Notes under the pieces: generated by a model
The model's database searches: none
Told to the model about the DNA's origin: nothing
The model's input: only the letters and a program-made list of their open reading frames with translations
Assembly: GCA_919902445.1 (NCBI GenBank)
Contig: CAKKQZ010000019.1
Location: forward strand, 1 to 42,003
DNA from: Omnitrophica bacterium GWA2_41_15
GTDB lineage: Bacteria > Omnitrophota > Gorgyraeia > Gygaellales > Profunditerraquicolaceae
Direction of reading: 5' to 3'
DNA length: 42,003 bases
Made by a program: the position numbers and the translations under genes
Shown: in pieces, positions 18,954 to 27,242 of the stretch
How positions within the stretch are numbered: the first letter of the stretch is position 1
How the letters are laid out: each line of letters starts with the position of its first letter

Positions 18954-19683
18954 AGGGAATAATATTTTCCTTGTTCCTTAAAATTTCTATATCCTGAAAG
19001 GCTTCGGTCTGGCGGGCAACAATTTCTTTCATCCTGATTAACTCTAATATGGCCAGGAATGTCACGATTATTTCAATTTTATTTTTTGCCTTAATAAATA
19101 ATTCTGAGATGCGAACCGCCGGGGCAATAAGTAATAAATGCAGGATGCTATGGATTTTTTCTTCTATGGTAAACTCATCTTTTATAACTTCATAAAAAAC
19201 TTCCTGGGGGACATCTTTTAGCGCCTGAGAAAAGGCATTGATCAAATCAAATATGCTTGCCTCAAAATAAACCTCTTTATTAAATTCTTCCTCCTTCTCA
19301 ATTTCTACTTTAGGCCTTTTAAAGACCTCCTTCTGTCCGGCTTCCCTCTGCCTTAAATTTTCTGCTATCTCCTTGAATTTTTCGTATTCAAGCAGCCGCC
19401 TTACCAACTCCGCGCGCGGGTCTTCTTGTTCTTCCTCTCCTTGAGCAGTTTCATCTACCGGCAAAAGCATCTTTGACTTAATCTGCAGGAGCGTTGCAGC
19501 CATAACCAGAAATTCCCCTGCTATATTTAAATCCAAAAGCTGCATTAAATTCAAGTACTCCAGATACTGCTCTGTAACCTTTGCTATCGGGATGTCGTAG
19601 ATATTAAGGTGGTCTTTTTTTACCAGGTATATTAACAAATCCAGCGGGCCTTCGAATATCTCTAATTTTATTTTGTAGCTCAT
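18922..19683 (-). CDS. scpA: Segregation and condensation protein A
   Basis: ScpA is the kleisin that bridges the SMC heads in bacterial condensin. The N-terminal YKIKLEIFEGPLDLLIYLVK motif, DIYDIPIAKVTEQYLEYL-type helix and AATLLQIKSKMLLP are diagnostic, with the C-terminal winged helix at the end. I put the start at 19683 (MSYKIKLE), giving 253 residues; the longer open frame to 19743 is made by a dispersed repeat and is not family sequence. No Shine-Dalgarno is seen, because the repeat reaches to within seven bases of the ATG. scpB, the usual next gene, is missing here; ruvB follows instead. Confidence 0.93.
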   Translation of the reverse strand: MSYKIKLEIFEGPLDLLIYLVKKDHLNIYDIPIAKVTEQYLEYLNLMQLLDLNIAGEFLVMAATLLQIKSKMLLPVDETAQGEEEQEDPRAELVRRLLEYEKFKEIAENLRQREAGQKEVFKRPKVEIEKEEEFNKEVYFEASIFDLINAFSQALKDVPQEVFYEVIKDEFTIEEKIHSILHLLLIAPAVRISELFIKAKNKIEIIVTFLAILELIRMKEIVARQTEAFQDIEILRNKENIIPYERRDKTGAA

Positions 19684-19689
19684 GGGTTC

Positions 19690-19762
19690 ATGGAAAACAA
19701 CACTACGGGCATAGCCGTGATACCTATATTTAGTGACATCCACCGTAGCCCGTCATAGCTAT
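19690..19762. repeat. Dispersed repeat, copy 2, directly upstream of scpA
   Basis: Bases 19690-19729 match 5705-5744 at 39 of 40; 19729-19742 match 5831-5844 exactly; 19747-19762 match the reverse complement of 5777-5792 at 15 of 16 and of 8749-8762 over 14 bases. In this copy the blocks are contiguous, so it probably shows the intact element. It contains a small ACGGC/GCC(C)GT hairpin. Confidence 0.8.
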
Positions 19763-19772
19763 TAACTCTCCA

Positions 19773-20768
19773 TTAAAGGGCGAAGTCGGATAAATTAATA
19801 AGTTTTCTTACTTCGGACATAGTCTGCGAAGCAATTTTTCCAGCTTTTTTCTCTCCCTGGGCCAATATATCGAAAATTTTTGTTTTATTTTTAAGAAGCC
19901 CTTTTCTTTTTTCCTGAATCGGTTCAAGATATTTAATCAGTATTTGCGCTAATTCCTTTTTGCAGTCAACGCAGCCGATTTCTGACTTACGGCAGCGTTC
20001 ATCCATTTCTTTTTTTCTCTCAGGCGCAAAAACAGCATAATAACTGTGCACATTGCATTTTTCAGGATGTCCGGGGTCGGTAAATTTAATCCGCGCAGGA
20101 TCAGTAAACATATTCATTACTTTTTTGAGTATCGCATCGGGCTCTTCAGAAAGGGCGATATAATTATTATAGCTCTTGCTCATCTTTCTGCCGTCAAGGC
20201 CTAAAAGCCGGTTTGTCCTAGTTAAAACCGCCTTCGGATCAGGAAAAAATTCTAATCTGTAAATATGGTTGAATTTTCTAGAAATCTGGCGCGTCAATTC
20301 CAGATGCGCAAGCTGGTCCTCTCCTACCGGAACCGCCTCTGCCTTATAAAGGAGGATATCCGCTGCCTGTAAAACCGGGTATCCTAAAAATGCGTAGGTG
20401 CTCAGGTCCCTGTTTGTTATTTCACGCATCTGCTCCTTATAAGTCGGGCAGCGCTCAAGTAAACCAAGCTGCGTAATTAATGAGAAAACCATGTACAATT
20501 CAAGGTGCTCTTTCACATGCGACTGTACAAAAATGGTGGATTTTTTAGGAGATATTCCGCAGGCAAGCCAATCAACAACATTATCAAGGATATTTTCTTT
20601 TAAGTCTATTGGGTTTTCATATTCTGACATAAGCGCGTGCCAATCAGCTACCATAAACAAACACTCGTATTCATCCTGTAGTTTTATCCAATTATCCAAT
20701 GCGCCCATAAGGTGCCCTAAATGCAATTTTCCCGTAGGACGCATCCCGCTTAATATTATTTTTTTCAT
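19773..20768 (-). CDS. trpS: Tryptophanyl-tRNA synthetase
   Basis: TrpS is a class I synthetase. The HIGH-equivalent is HLGH within GMRPTGKLHLGHLMGAL, and KMSKS lies in GLDGRKMSKSYNN. The PVGEDQLAHLELTRQI segment belongs to the tryptophan pocket. Length 331 is typical. It precedes scpA by about 90 bases, a gap filled by a dispersed repeat. Confidence 0.96.
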   Translation of the reverse strand: MKKIILSGMRPTGKLHLGHLMGALDNWIKLQDEYECLFMVADWHALMSEYENPIDLKENILDNVVDWLACGISPKKSTIFVQSHVKEHLELYMVFSLITQLGLLERCPTYKEQMREITNRDLSTYAFLGYPVLQAADILLYKAEAVPVGEDQLAHLELTRQISRKFNHIYRLEFFPDPKAVLTRTNRLLGLDGRKMSKSYNNYIALSEEPDAILKKVMNMFTDPARIKFTDPGHPEKCNVHSYYAVFAPERKKEMDERCRKSEIGCVDCKKELAQILIKYLEPIQEKRKGLLKNKTKIFDILAQGEKKAGKIASQTMSEVRKLINLSDFAL

Positions 20769-20770
20769 AT

Positions 20771-20826
20771 TTAGTTTTAAGTTTTAAGTTGTAGGTTGTA
20801 GGTTTTAAAACTTAAGCTTATAACTT
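20771..20826. repeat. AT-rich direct and inverted repeat between infB and trpS
   Basis: The stretch contains tandem copies of AGTTTTA and GTTGTAGG and an inverted pair (TAAGTTTTAAG against CTTAAGCTTA-type sequence) around a GTTTTAAAAC palindrome. It fills the 56-base gap downstream of infB. It could form a weak hairpin; there is no convincing terminator. Confidence 0.5.
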
Positions 20827-22987
20827 AGAGCTTTCTCGCTATTTTCTCAATCTCGTATGCCTCTATTATATCGCCTTCCATCATTGCGTCAAAACCGCTA
20901 AAACTCATCCCGCACTCAAATCCCTCTGCCACATCGCGCACATCGTCCTTAAAGCGCTTGAGTGCAGAAAGCTTTCCTTCAAAAACTACATCGCCGTTTC
21001 TGACAATATTAATCAGGCTACTGCGGTTAATCTTTCCTTTTGTAATAAAGCATCCCGCCACTGTACCCGCCCTGGATAACTTAAAGACCTTTCTTACCTC
21101 AGCCCTTCCTACGAAAACTTTATTAATCTTAGGCTCAAGCATGCCTTCAACAGCCGCCTTAATGTCACTGGCGAGTTCATAAATAATATTGTACGTCCTT
21201 ACGTCAACGCCTTCTTTAGCCACCAATTCCTTTGCCAGCTCATCTGCAGTAACATTAAACCCTAATATCAGCGCATTAGAAACAACAGCCAGGATTACGT
21301 CGGAGGAATTTATGTTGCCCACTCCGGTATGTATGATATCCAGCTTTATCTCAGAAACATTAAGCCGGCTCAGGGTCTCTTTTATCGCCTCCAGAGAACC
21401 CTGCACATCAGCCTTAATAATTAATTTTAATTCCTTAATCTTTCCCGCTGCTATTTCGGAGTGTAAGTCCTCCAGGCTTATCCTTTTTATTGTTTTTATC
21501 TGCTGCTGCCTTTCTCTCTCCGAGCGCATCGCAGCCAATTCTTTTGCCTGTTTTTCATCCGGAATAACAAAGAACTGCTCTCCTGCATACGGAACATCTG
21601 AAATCCCCAGCACCTCAACAGGGACACCCGGGCCTGCGGATATAACCACCCTTCCATGGTCATCGGTCATTGCCCTGATCTTGCCGTATAAATTTCCTAC
21701 AATTATATTCTCATTTAGGCGCAAGGTGCCGTTTTGAACAAGTAATGTGGCAACCGGTCCCCTCCCCTTTGCCATCTTTGCCTCTACGACAACCCCTCGC
21801 GCAGGCCTATTGGGATTGGATTTTAATTCCAGCATCTGGGCCTCAAGAAGCATCATTTCTAATAAACTGTCTATCCCCTGGCCTGTTTTAGCCGAAACAG
21901 GAACAGTAATAGTCTTACCTCCCCAGTCTTCTGCCTTAAGGTCTAAATCCGCTAACTGTTTTTTAACCCGGTCAAGATTTGCCTGAGGTTTGTCAATTTT
22001 ATTGATGGCAACGATTATCGGGACGCCCGCTGCACGCGCATGGTCTATGGCTTCCTGCGTTTGCGGCATTATCCCGTCGTCAGCAGCCACTACCAAAATA
22101 ACTATATCAGTGATACGCGCCCCTCTTGCGCGCATCGCAGTAAAGGCTTCATGGCCCGGGGTATCCAGAAAAGTGATTTCGCCGCGAGCTAAACTTACAC
22201 GGTACGCTCCGATATGCTGGGTAATACCCCCATGCTCTGATTCGACGACCTTTGTTTTCCTTATCGCATCTAATAATGAAGTCTTTCCGTGATCAACATG
22301 GCCCATAATAGTGACTACCGGAGGCCTCGGATTTAAATCCTTTGGCGCATCCTGTTCTTCGTGTATTTTTAAAAAAACCTCTTCTTTTCCTAAGTCTTTA
22401 TTTATTTTAAAACCGTATTTTTCACAAATTTTTATAACGTCCTGCTCATCCATGCTCTGATTTATACCTACCATGACCCGCATATCCATAAGAAACTTGA
22501 TAATTACCGATGGTTTTTCATGTAATTTAATCGCCAGGTCTTTGACGGTAATAGGAAGGTCCAGTTCCAGTTCTTTAAGTTCAACCGGCTTGACAGGTGC
22601 AGCAACTTCCACCTCAACCTTTGGCTCTATCTTTACAGGCTCATGCTTAGGAATTACCTTTAGCGCAGGAATTTCTTTTTTAACGGGCAAAACCTCTTTT
22701 TTTGGCTCACTTATAATGGGTTTTGGTATTTCTTTTTTAACTTCGGGATGTACCGGTTTTGCTACTGGAGTTTCTATTTTATAAAGAACTGGCTTGTGAG
22801 TAACTGGCTTTTGAACAGGAGGAGTTGGTTTTTGTTTAGGAACTCCCCTTTTAACAACTTTTATCGCAGGCTTAAGCTTAGGCTTAACAGCTACCTTCGG
22901 CTTGGCTGCCCTGTGCGCTGCTTTTTTTGGCTTTACCAGTGCTTTTCTCTTATGCGCAGTTGCTTTTTCTTTTTTTCGCTTTAGCAT
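20825..22987 (-). CDS. infB: Translation initiation factor IF-2
   Basis: IF-2 places initiator tRNA on the ribosome. The GTPase domain shows G1 [15 protein letters not shown]3 [17 protein letters not shown]4 NKIDKPQAN and G5 SAKTG, followed by the domains that bind ribosome and fMet-tRNA ([12 protein letters not shown]-terminal [16 protein letters not shown]). The first ~140 residues are a Lys/Pro/Val-rich low-complexity arm, then an IF2_N-type domain (about 145-200). Length 720 is within the usual range. It follows nusA, the classic nusA-infB order; rbfA and truB, usually next, are replaced by trpS. AAAGG precedes the ATG at 22987. Confidence 0.97.
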   Translation of the reverse strand: MLKRKKEKATAHKRKALVKPKKAAHRAAKPKVAVKPKLKPAIKVVKRGVPKQKPTPPVQKPVTHKPVLYKIETPVAKPVHPEVKKEIPKPIISEPKKEVLPVKKEIPALKVIPKHEPVKIEPKVEVEVAAPVKPVELKELELDLPITVKDLAIKLHEKPSVIIKFLMDMRVMVGINQSMDEQDVIKICEKYGFKINKDLGKEEVFLKIHEEQDAPKDLNPRPPVVTIMGHVDHGKTSLLDAIRKTKVVESEHGGITQHIGAYRVSLARGEITFLDTPGHEAFTAMRARGARITDIVILVVAADDGIMPQTQEAIDHARAAGVPIIVAINKIDKPQANLDRVKKQLADLDLKAEDWGGKTITVPVSAKTGQGIDSLLEMMLLEAQMLELKSNPNRPARGVVVEAKMAKGRGPVATLLVQNGTLRLNENIIVGNLYGKIRAMTDDHGRVVISAGPGVPVEVLGISDVPYAGEQFFVIPDEKQAKELAAMRSERERQQQIKTIKRISLEDLHSEIAAGKIKELKLIIKADVQGSLEAIKETLSRLNVSEIKLDIIHTGVGNINSSDVILAVVSNALILGFNVTADELAKELVAKEGVDVRTYNIIYELASDIKAAVEGMLEPKINKVFVGRAEVRKVFKLSRAGTVAGCFITKGKINRSSLINIVRNGDVVFEGKLSALKRFKDDVRDVAEGFECGMSFSGFDAMMEGDIIEAYEIEKIARKL

Positions 22988-23018
22988 AATTTAATACCTT
23001 TCCGGAAGAAACTTCGTG

Positions 23019-23035
23019 CGCCAACTTCGTTGGCG
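23019..23035. repeat. Perfect 7-base hairpin between nusA and infB
   Basis: CGCCAAC (23019-23025), loop TTC, GTTGGCG (23029-23035). It lies directly after the nusA stop and upstream of the infB ribosome binding site. No T-run follows, so it is more likely an RNA-processing or REP-like hairpin than a terminator. Confidence 0.55.
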
Positions 23036-23038
23036 GAC

Positions 23039-24283
23039 TCAGGATTTTAATTTTTTCGCTTCCTGTATTAATTTTTCTGCTTTTTTTACGCCAATGCCTT
23101 TTATTTGTGTCAGGCCTTCCGCCTTTGCCTTCAAAATATCATCTATTGTCTTTATGCCAGATTCTTTCAGCAAGGTTAAGGTTTTCTCTCCTACCCCTGG
23201 CAATCCCCCTAAAGAAATTTTCTCTTTTTTTGCTTTTTTCTTCTTCTTTTTTTCTTCCGCTTCAGCCGCCTCTTTTTTTTCTTCTGTTTTTTCTTCAGCA
23301 GCTACCTTTGGCGCCTCCTTTGGGCCCAACGCTTCCGCGGCAGCTTGTGTCTTAGTGCGGATATCCAGCTCCCATCCTATTAACCTTGAGGCAAGCCGGA
23401 CATTCTGCCCATGTTTACCTATTGCAAGAGAAAGCTGGTCATCAGCAACAATTACCGTTGCCTTCTGATGCTCTTTGTCCAGTTTTATTTCCGAGACTTC
23501 AGCCGGTGAAAGAGCTGCTTTTATATATTCCCTTATATCTTCATTATAGCGCACAATATCGATTTTTTCACCCTGTAATTCATTTACGATATTTCTCACG
23601 CGGTTACCGCGCATACCGACGCATGCGCCAACAGAATCTACTTTTTCATTCTTTGACCAGACCGCTATCTTTGTGCGCTCGCCTGCCTGGCGCGAAATGA
23701 ATTTTATCTCCACAATCCCTTCGTAAATCTCAGGGACCTCCAATTCAAATAGTTTTTTTACTAAATTAGAGTGCGTCCTGGATAGAATAATCTGCGGCCC
23801 CTTAACTTCCTTTCTTACCTCAACAACATATGCACGTATGCGCTGGCCCTGCCTGAATTCCTCTTTTGGCGATTGCTCGCGTTTAAGCAAAATGCCTTCT
23901 GCTTTGCCCAAAAGATCTATGACAATATTGCCCTTTTCAAACCTGTAAACTGTGCCGCTGACGATTTCACCAACCCTTCCCTGGAATTCATTAAAAACAA
24001 CTTCCTTCTCCGCCTCGCGCATCTTCTGGATAATTACCTGACGCGCAGTAGAAGCTGCGATACGGCCGAAATCAATTGAGGTTATTTCTTCATTATTCCT
24101 GAAGGCCTTGATTTTGCCTGTATTTGTGTCAAGCTGGATCTTCAGCTCCTCTTCCGGCTTGATATCAATGACTTTTTTTGCAGCGCTCAAAAGCGCGCTC
24201 TCTACGGCGCTAATAAGCACTTCCTTTTTTATCCCTTTTTCTCTTTCAATCTGTTCGATTATTGCAAGTAATTCCTGACTCAT
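23039..24283 (-). CDS. nusA: Transcription termination/antitermination factor NusA
   Basis: NusA binds RNA polymerase and RNA and tunes pausing and termination. The N-terminal domain (MSQELLAIIEQIEREKGI), the S1 domain (VGEIVSGTVYRFEKGNIVID) and two KH domains (GACVGMRGNRVRNIVNEL; LAIGKHGQNVRLASRL) are in the standard order. After these comes a low-complexity Glu/Lys/Ala linker (about 320-352) and one helix-hairpin-helix-type domain (GVGEKTLTLLKESGIKTI ... KGIGVKKAEKLI). At 414 residues it is typical for a NusA with one short C-terminal unit. Its leader carries copy B of the repeated hairpin, which suggests its own control within the rimP-nusA-infB operon. Confidence 0.97.
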   Translation of the reverse strand: MSQELLAIIEQIEREKGIKKEVLISAVESALLSAAKKVIDIKPEEELKIQLDTNTGKIKAFRNNEEITSIDFGRIAASTARQVIIQKMREAEKEVVFNEFQGRVGEIVSGTVYRFEKGNIVIDLLGKAEGILLKREQSPKEEFRQGQRIRAYVVEVRKEVKGPQIILSRTHSNLVKKLFELEVPEIYEGIVEIKFISRQAGERTKIAVWSKNEKVDSVGACVGMRGNRVRNIVNELQGEKIDIVRYNEDIREYIKAALSPAEVSEIKLDKEHQKATVIVADDQLSLAIGKHGQNVRLASRLIGWELDIRTKTQAAAEALGPKEAPKVAAEEKTEEKKEAAEAEEKKKKKKAKKEKISLGGLPGVGEKTLTLLKESGIKTIDDILKAKAEGLTQIKGIGVKKAEKLIQEAKKLKS

Positions 24284-24289
24284 ATTTAT

Positions 24290-24394
24290 CTCCTTAATGA
24301 GCCCACAACTTACGGAACGTTAGTGAACGTAAGTTGTTTGGGCGAATTAATCCCGCTTCTTGATTTCCAAGGTAACAGCGGGAGAAGTTCAACC
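24290..24394 (-). promoter_or_regulatory. Repeated hairpin leader, copy B (upstream of nusA)
   Basis: The proximal hairpin spans 24301-24343: GCCC + ACAACTTAC arm, a CGTT/AACG inner stem, then GTAAGTTGT + GGGC. It begins only six bases upstream of the AAGGAG site (24290-24295). Upstream is the second hairpin with arms CCCGCT (24352-24357) and AGCGGG (24377-24382) and a CUUG/CAAG inner stem on the minus strand, then the GAGAAGTTCAACCGCA tail. It occupies most of the 134-base gap after rimP. No promoter is obvious, so it probably acts within the operon transcript. Confidence 0.75.
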
Positions 24395-24417
24395 GCAATG
24401 ATTTGCAGGCGAATTGT

Positions 24418-24885
24418 TTAAACCTCTTCCATTTCTTGTTTTCCTGTTGTGATTTTAGACAGCTGTATCTCTATTATCCTTATTCCTATATCTACATAAA
24501 CCGTTTCATCCACCACCTTGGTTATAATTCCTGCGTACTCTAATTTTCCTTCTATCGGCTCTCTCAAGAAAAATCTAACTTTCCTATTTACGCAGCGAGA
24601 AAAATCCTGTTTAGTTTTTAAAGGCCTGTCAAGCCCAGGGCTTGATACTTCTAAGGTATAATGCTGCTGCAATATGTTTTTTCCCTCTAAAAAAGCGCTC
24701 AGGGCTTTATTCAAAGAGGTGCAATCACCTATGCTTATACCTCCTCCGGGCATATCAACCAAGAGCCTCAATACAAGATTTCTTCCCTCATACCTAAAAA
24801 TCAAATCTACCAAATCAAGATTTTGTGTTTTTAAAAAATCTTCAACGGCCCCCATTAGTTCATCCCTAAGGGCATCATTATCCAT
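24418..24885 (-). CDS. rimP: Ribosome maturation factor RimP
   Basis: RimP helps mature the 30S subunit. The N-terminal domain has LRLLVDMPGGGISIGDCTSL, and YTLEVSSPGLDRPLKTKQDF is the strongly conserved central motif; the C-terminal SH3-like domain follows (KLEYAGIITKVVDETVYVDI). Length 155 is typical. It overlaps the proS end by 8 bases and precedes nusA, the classic order. Confidence 0.95.
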   Translation of the reverse strand: MDNDALRDELMGAVEDFLKTQNLDLVDLIFRYEGRNLVLRLLVDMPGGGISIGDCTSLNKALSAFLEGKNILQQHYTLEVSSPGLDRPLKTKQDFSRCVNRKVRFFLREPIEGKLEYAGIITKVVDETVYVDIGIRIIEIQLSKITTGKQEMEEV

Positions 24886-26173
24886 TTAATAGATTCTCTA
24901 TTTCTTTTAAGGTATCTGCCTTAGGCTTGATAATCTTTTCACCGCTTCCGCGCACCTTTAACTCTACAGTATTATCCTTTAAAGAACCCTTACCTATAAT
25001 TACCTGTAAAGGAATACCCAAAAGGTCTGCATCCTTGAATTTTACCCCTGCGCGTTCATCCCTGTCATCCAAAAGCGCCTCGATACCTCTTTCCTTAAGT
25101 TCCTCGTGCAATTTAAAACTCAAGTTCCTGATTTTTTCGTCAGTCACATCCAGAGAAAGTATGATTACTTTATAAGGGGCTATTTCCTTCGGCCAGATAA
25201 TCCCGTCTTTATCATTATTCTGCTCAATTATCGCTTGAATCAAGCGCGATACCCCTATCCCGTAACAACCCATAATAATCGGCTGCAGTTTTCCGCTGGC
25301 ATCAAGAAAATTTGCGCCCAACCTGGCACTATACTTTGTGCCTAATTTAAAAATATGCGCCACTTCAATAGTGTTCTTCTTTTCGTAACTCCTGCCGCAT
25401 TTCAAGCAGGTTTCTTGATTACCTTCTTTTCCCGCAATACGGGATCCCGCCTCACTTTCAATCGCAGGGCGGGAAAACGCCTTTGCTGATTTGCATTCAG
25501 GGCAAAATAAAACAATATCCTCTCCGTCTTTAGCCGGCACCATGTATTCATGCGAGACCCCGCCGCCCATAACTCCGGAATCTGCTTCAGTAGTAAGGAA
25601 TTTTAAACCGCAACGCGTAAATATCCTGTTATATGCTTTAAACATCGCCTTGTAATTAATATCAAGCCCGGCTCTATCTTTATCAAAACTATAAGCATCC
25701 TTCATTAAAAATTCACACGCCCTGATTAAACCGAAACGCGGCCTGATCTCATCGCGGAATTTTGTCTGAATCTGGTATAAAATCAAAGGCAGCTGTTTAT
25801 AACTTGAAACGTGATTTTTTACTAAATCAGTAATTATTTCTTCGTGCGTGGGCCCAAGGCAGATCTTACGCCCCCTTCTATCGGTAAACCTGATCATCAC
25901 TTCGCCGATATCCTTATCACGGCCCGTCTTCTGCCATAATTCCATTGGCTGCAAAGCGGGAAGAAGGACTTCTGAGGCATTACAGGCATTCATCTCTTCA
26001 CGGATGATTCTTTGAATATTATTCAAAACCTTCAAGCCCAAAGGCAGATACGAATAAGCACCTGCCATAAGCATGCGGATGAGGCCAGCACGTAATGATA
26101 ACTTATGGCTTATTGACTCTGCCTCTTGAGGAGTTTCTTTTAAAGTAGGTATAAAAGTTTTTGTCCAAAGCAT
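24878..26173 (-). CDS. proS: Prolyl-tRNA synthetase, short form without the INS editing domain
   Basis: Class II motifs are present: motif 1 around GLKVLNNIQRIIREEM, motif 2 TKFRDEIRPRFGLIRACEFL, and motif 3 GCYGIGVSRLIQAI; the C-terminal anticodon-binding domain ends the protein. At 431 residues it lacks the ~180-residue INS domain that edits Ala-tRNA(Pro) in most bacterial ProS. In its place, between MVPAKDGEDIVLF and VAHIFKLGTKYSA, is a short insert with two CxxC pairs (CPEC ... CLKC) that looks like a zinc ribbon. Alphaproteobacterial ProS also lacks INS and relies on free-standing editing proteins. It directly abuts ispG. Confidence 0.95.
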   Translation of the reverse strand: MLWTKTFIPTLKETPQEAESISHKLSLRAGLIRMLMAGAYSYLPLGLKVLNNIQRIIREEMNACNASEVLLPALQPMELWQKTGRDKDIGEVMIRFTDRRGRKICLGPTHEEIITDLVKNHVSSYKQLPLILYQIQTKFRDEIRPRFGLIRACEFLMKDAYSFDKDRAGLDINYKAMFKAYNRIFTRCGLKFLTTEADSGVMGGGVSHEYMVPAKDGEDIVLFCPECKSAKAFSRPAIESEAGSRIAGKEGNQETCLKCGRSYEKKNTIEVAHIFKLGTKYSARLGANFLDASGKLQPIIMGCYGIGVSRLIQAIIEQNNDKDGIIWPKEIAPYKVIILSLDVTDEKIRNLSFKLHEELKERGIEALLDDRDERAGVKFKDADLLGIPLQVIIGKGSLKDNTVELKVRGSGEKIIKPKADTLKEIENLLNG

Positions 26174-27238
26174 TTAGAGCCCTTTCGAGATCTCTTTTAT
26201 CAGGGTATCCACACATTCACCGGAAGAAATTTTTCTCACCGGCTTACCTTTTTTAAATAACAGGCCTTCTTTTTTTCCAAAGGCAACCCCTATATCCGCC
26301 TCTTTGGCTTCACCGGGGCCGTTAACAACACACCCCATTATTGCAATCTTTAGAGGTTTTGAGTAAAGCTTTCTGCCGGAAGCAGAAATTCTTAATTCCA
26401 GGTCTCTGGCTATTTTTTCCAAATCCACTTCACAGCGTCCGCAGGTAGGACAACTTATAATCTGCGGCCCGAAGCGGCGTATTGAGAGCGACTCTAAGAT
26501 AATTTTGGCTACGGCCACTTCCTGCTGCGGCTTATCCGTAAGGGAAATCCTAAGCGTATCTCCGATTCCGTTCATAAGAAGGCTCCCCAGCGCAATACTT
26601 GACTTTATCGCGCCTGCGTAAGGCAGTCCGGTAGCGGTAACCCCTAAATGCAGAGGATAATCGCAAAGTTTTGCAATTTTTTCGTATGCCTCTACGGTAT
26701 CCAGCACATTAGATGCCTTAAGAGAAATTACGATGTCGTAGAATTTAAGGCTTTCCAATGTTTTTACATAATCCAGCGCGCTTGCTACTAATCTATCCGG
26801 CATGGTTAATCTTTTGGAATTGGACTCCTTAACCGACCCGGAGTTAACACCAACCCTTAAAGGTATTTTAGCGTTCTTTAAAGCGCTTACTATTCCTTTT
26901 AATTCTTCTTTTTTATAAATATTGCCCGGATTAAGGCGGATCTTATCTACTCCGCTATCTATCGCCTGTATAGCCAGCCGCCAGTTAAAATGTATATCCC
27001 CAACCAAGGGTATCTTTACAGCCTTTTTAATTTTACTTAATGCGCTTGCATCAAGGCTATTCTTTACAGCCAAGCGCACAATCTCGCATCCGGCGCCTTC
27101 CAATTCCTCTATCTGCCTGATTGTTTCTTCAATATCAGAGGTCTTTGTCTTAGTCATGGACTGGATAGCAACCGGATGGTCACCGCCGATAAGGATATTT
27201 CCTATTTTTACAGTTATTGTCTTGCGCCTTGCTAGCAT
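26174..27238 (-). CDS. ispG: 4-hydroxy-3-methylbut-2-enyl diphosphate synthase (flavodoxin/ferredoxin)
   Basis: IspG (GcpE) catalyses the penultimate step of the MEP pathway with a [4Fe-4S] cluster. Cluster ligands are seen in SCPTCGRCEVDLE and MGCVVNGPGEAKEADIG; the barrel starts with VKIGNILIGGDHPVAIQSMT and contains GDIHFNWRLA and KIRLNPGNI. Length 354 matches the two-domain bacterial form without the plant-type insert. dxr, of the same pathway, is two genes upstream. Confidence 0.97.
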   Translation of the reverse strand: MLARRKTITVKIGNILIGGDHPVAIQSMTKTKTSDIEETIRQIEELEGAGCEIVRLAVKNSLDASALSKIKKAVKIPLVGDIHFNWRLAIQAIDSGVDKIRLNPGNIYKKEELKGIVSALKNAKIPLRVGVNSGSVKESNSKRLTMPDRLVASALDYVKTLESLKFYDIVISLKASNVLDTVEAYEKIAKLCDYPLHLGVTATGLPYAGAIKSSIALGSLLMNGIGDTLRISLTDKPQQEVAVAKIILESLSIRRFGPQIISCPTCGRCEVDLEKIARDLELRISASGRKLYSKPLKIAIMGCVVNGPGEAKEADIGVAFGKKEGLLFKKGKPVRKISSGECVDTLIKEISKGL

Positions 27239-27242
27239 AATT

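Noticed and set aside
19684-19743. N-terminal extension of scpA
   Set aside because: Those codons come from the dispersed repeat; ScpA proteins begin with the segment starting at 19683.
21189-21737. Plus-strand open frame of 182 codons
   Set aside because: It is the shadow of infB on the other strand; Ser/Leu-rich, no domain, and infB is unmistakable.
24301-24394. Leader hairpins as simple intrinsic terminators/attenuators
   Set aside because: Neither hairpin is followed by a T-run; the proximal hairpin is followed directly by the ribosome binding site.
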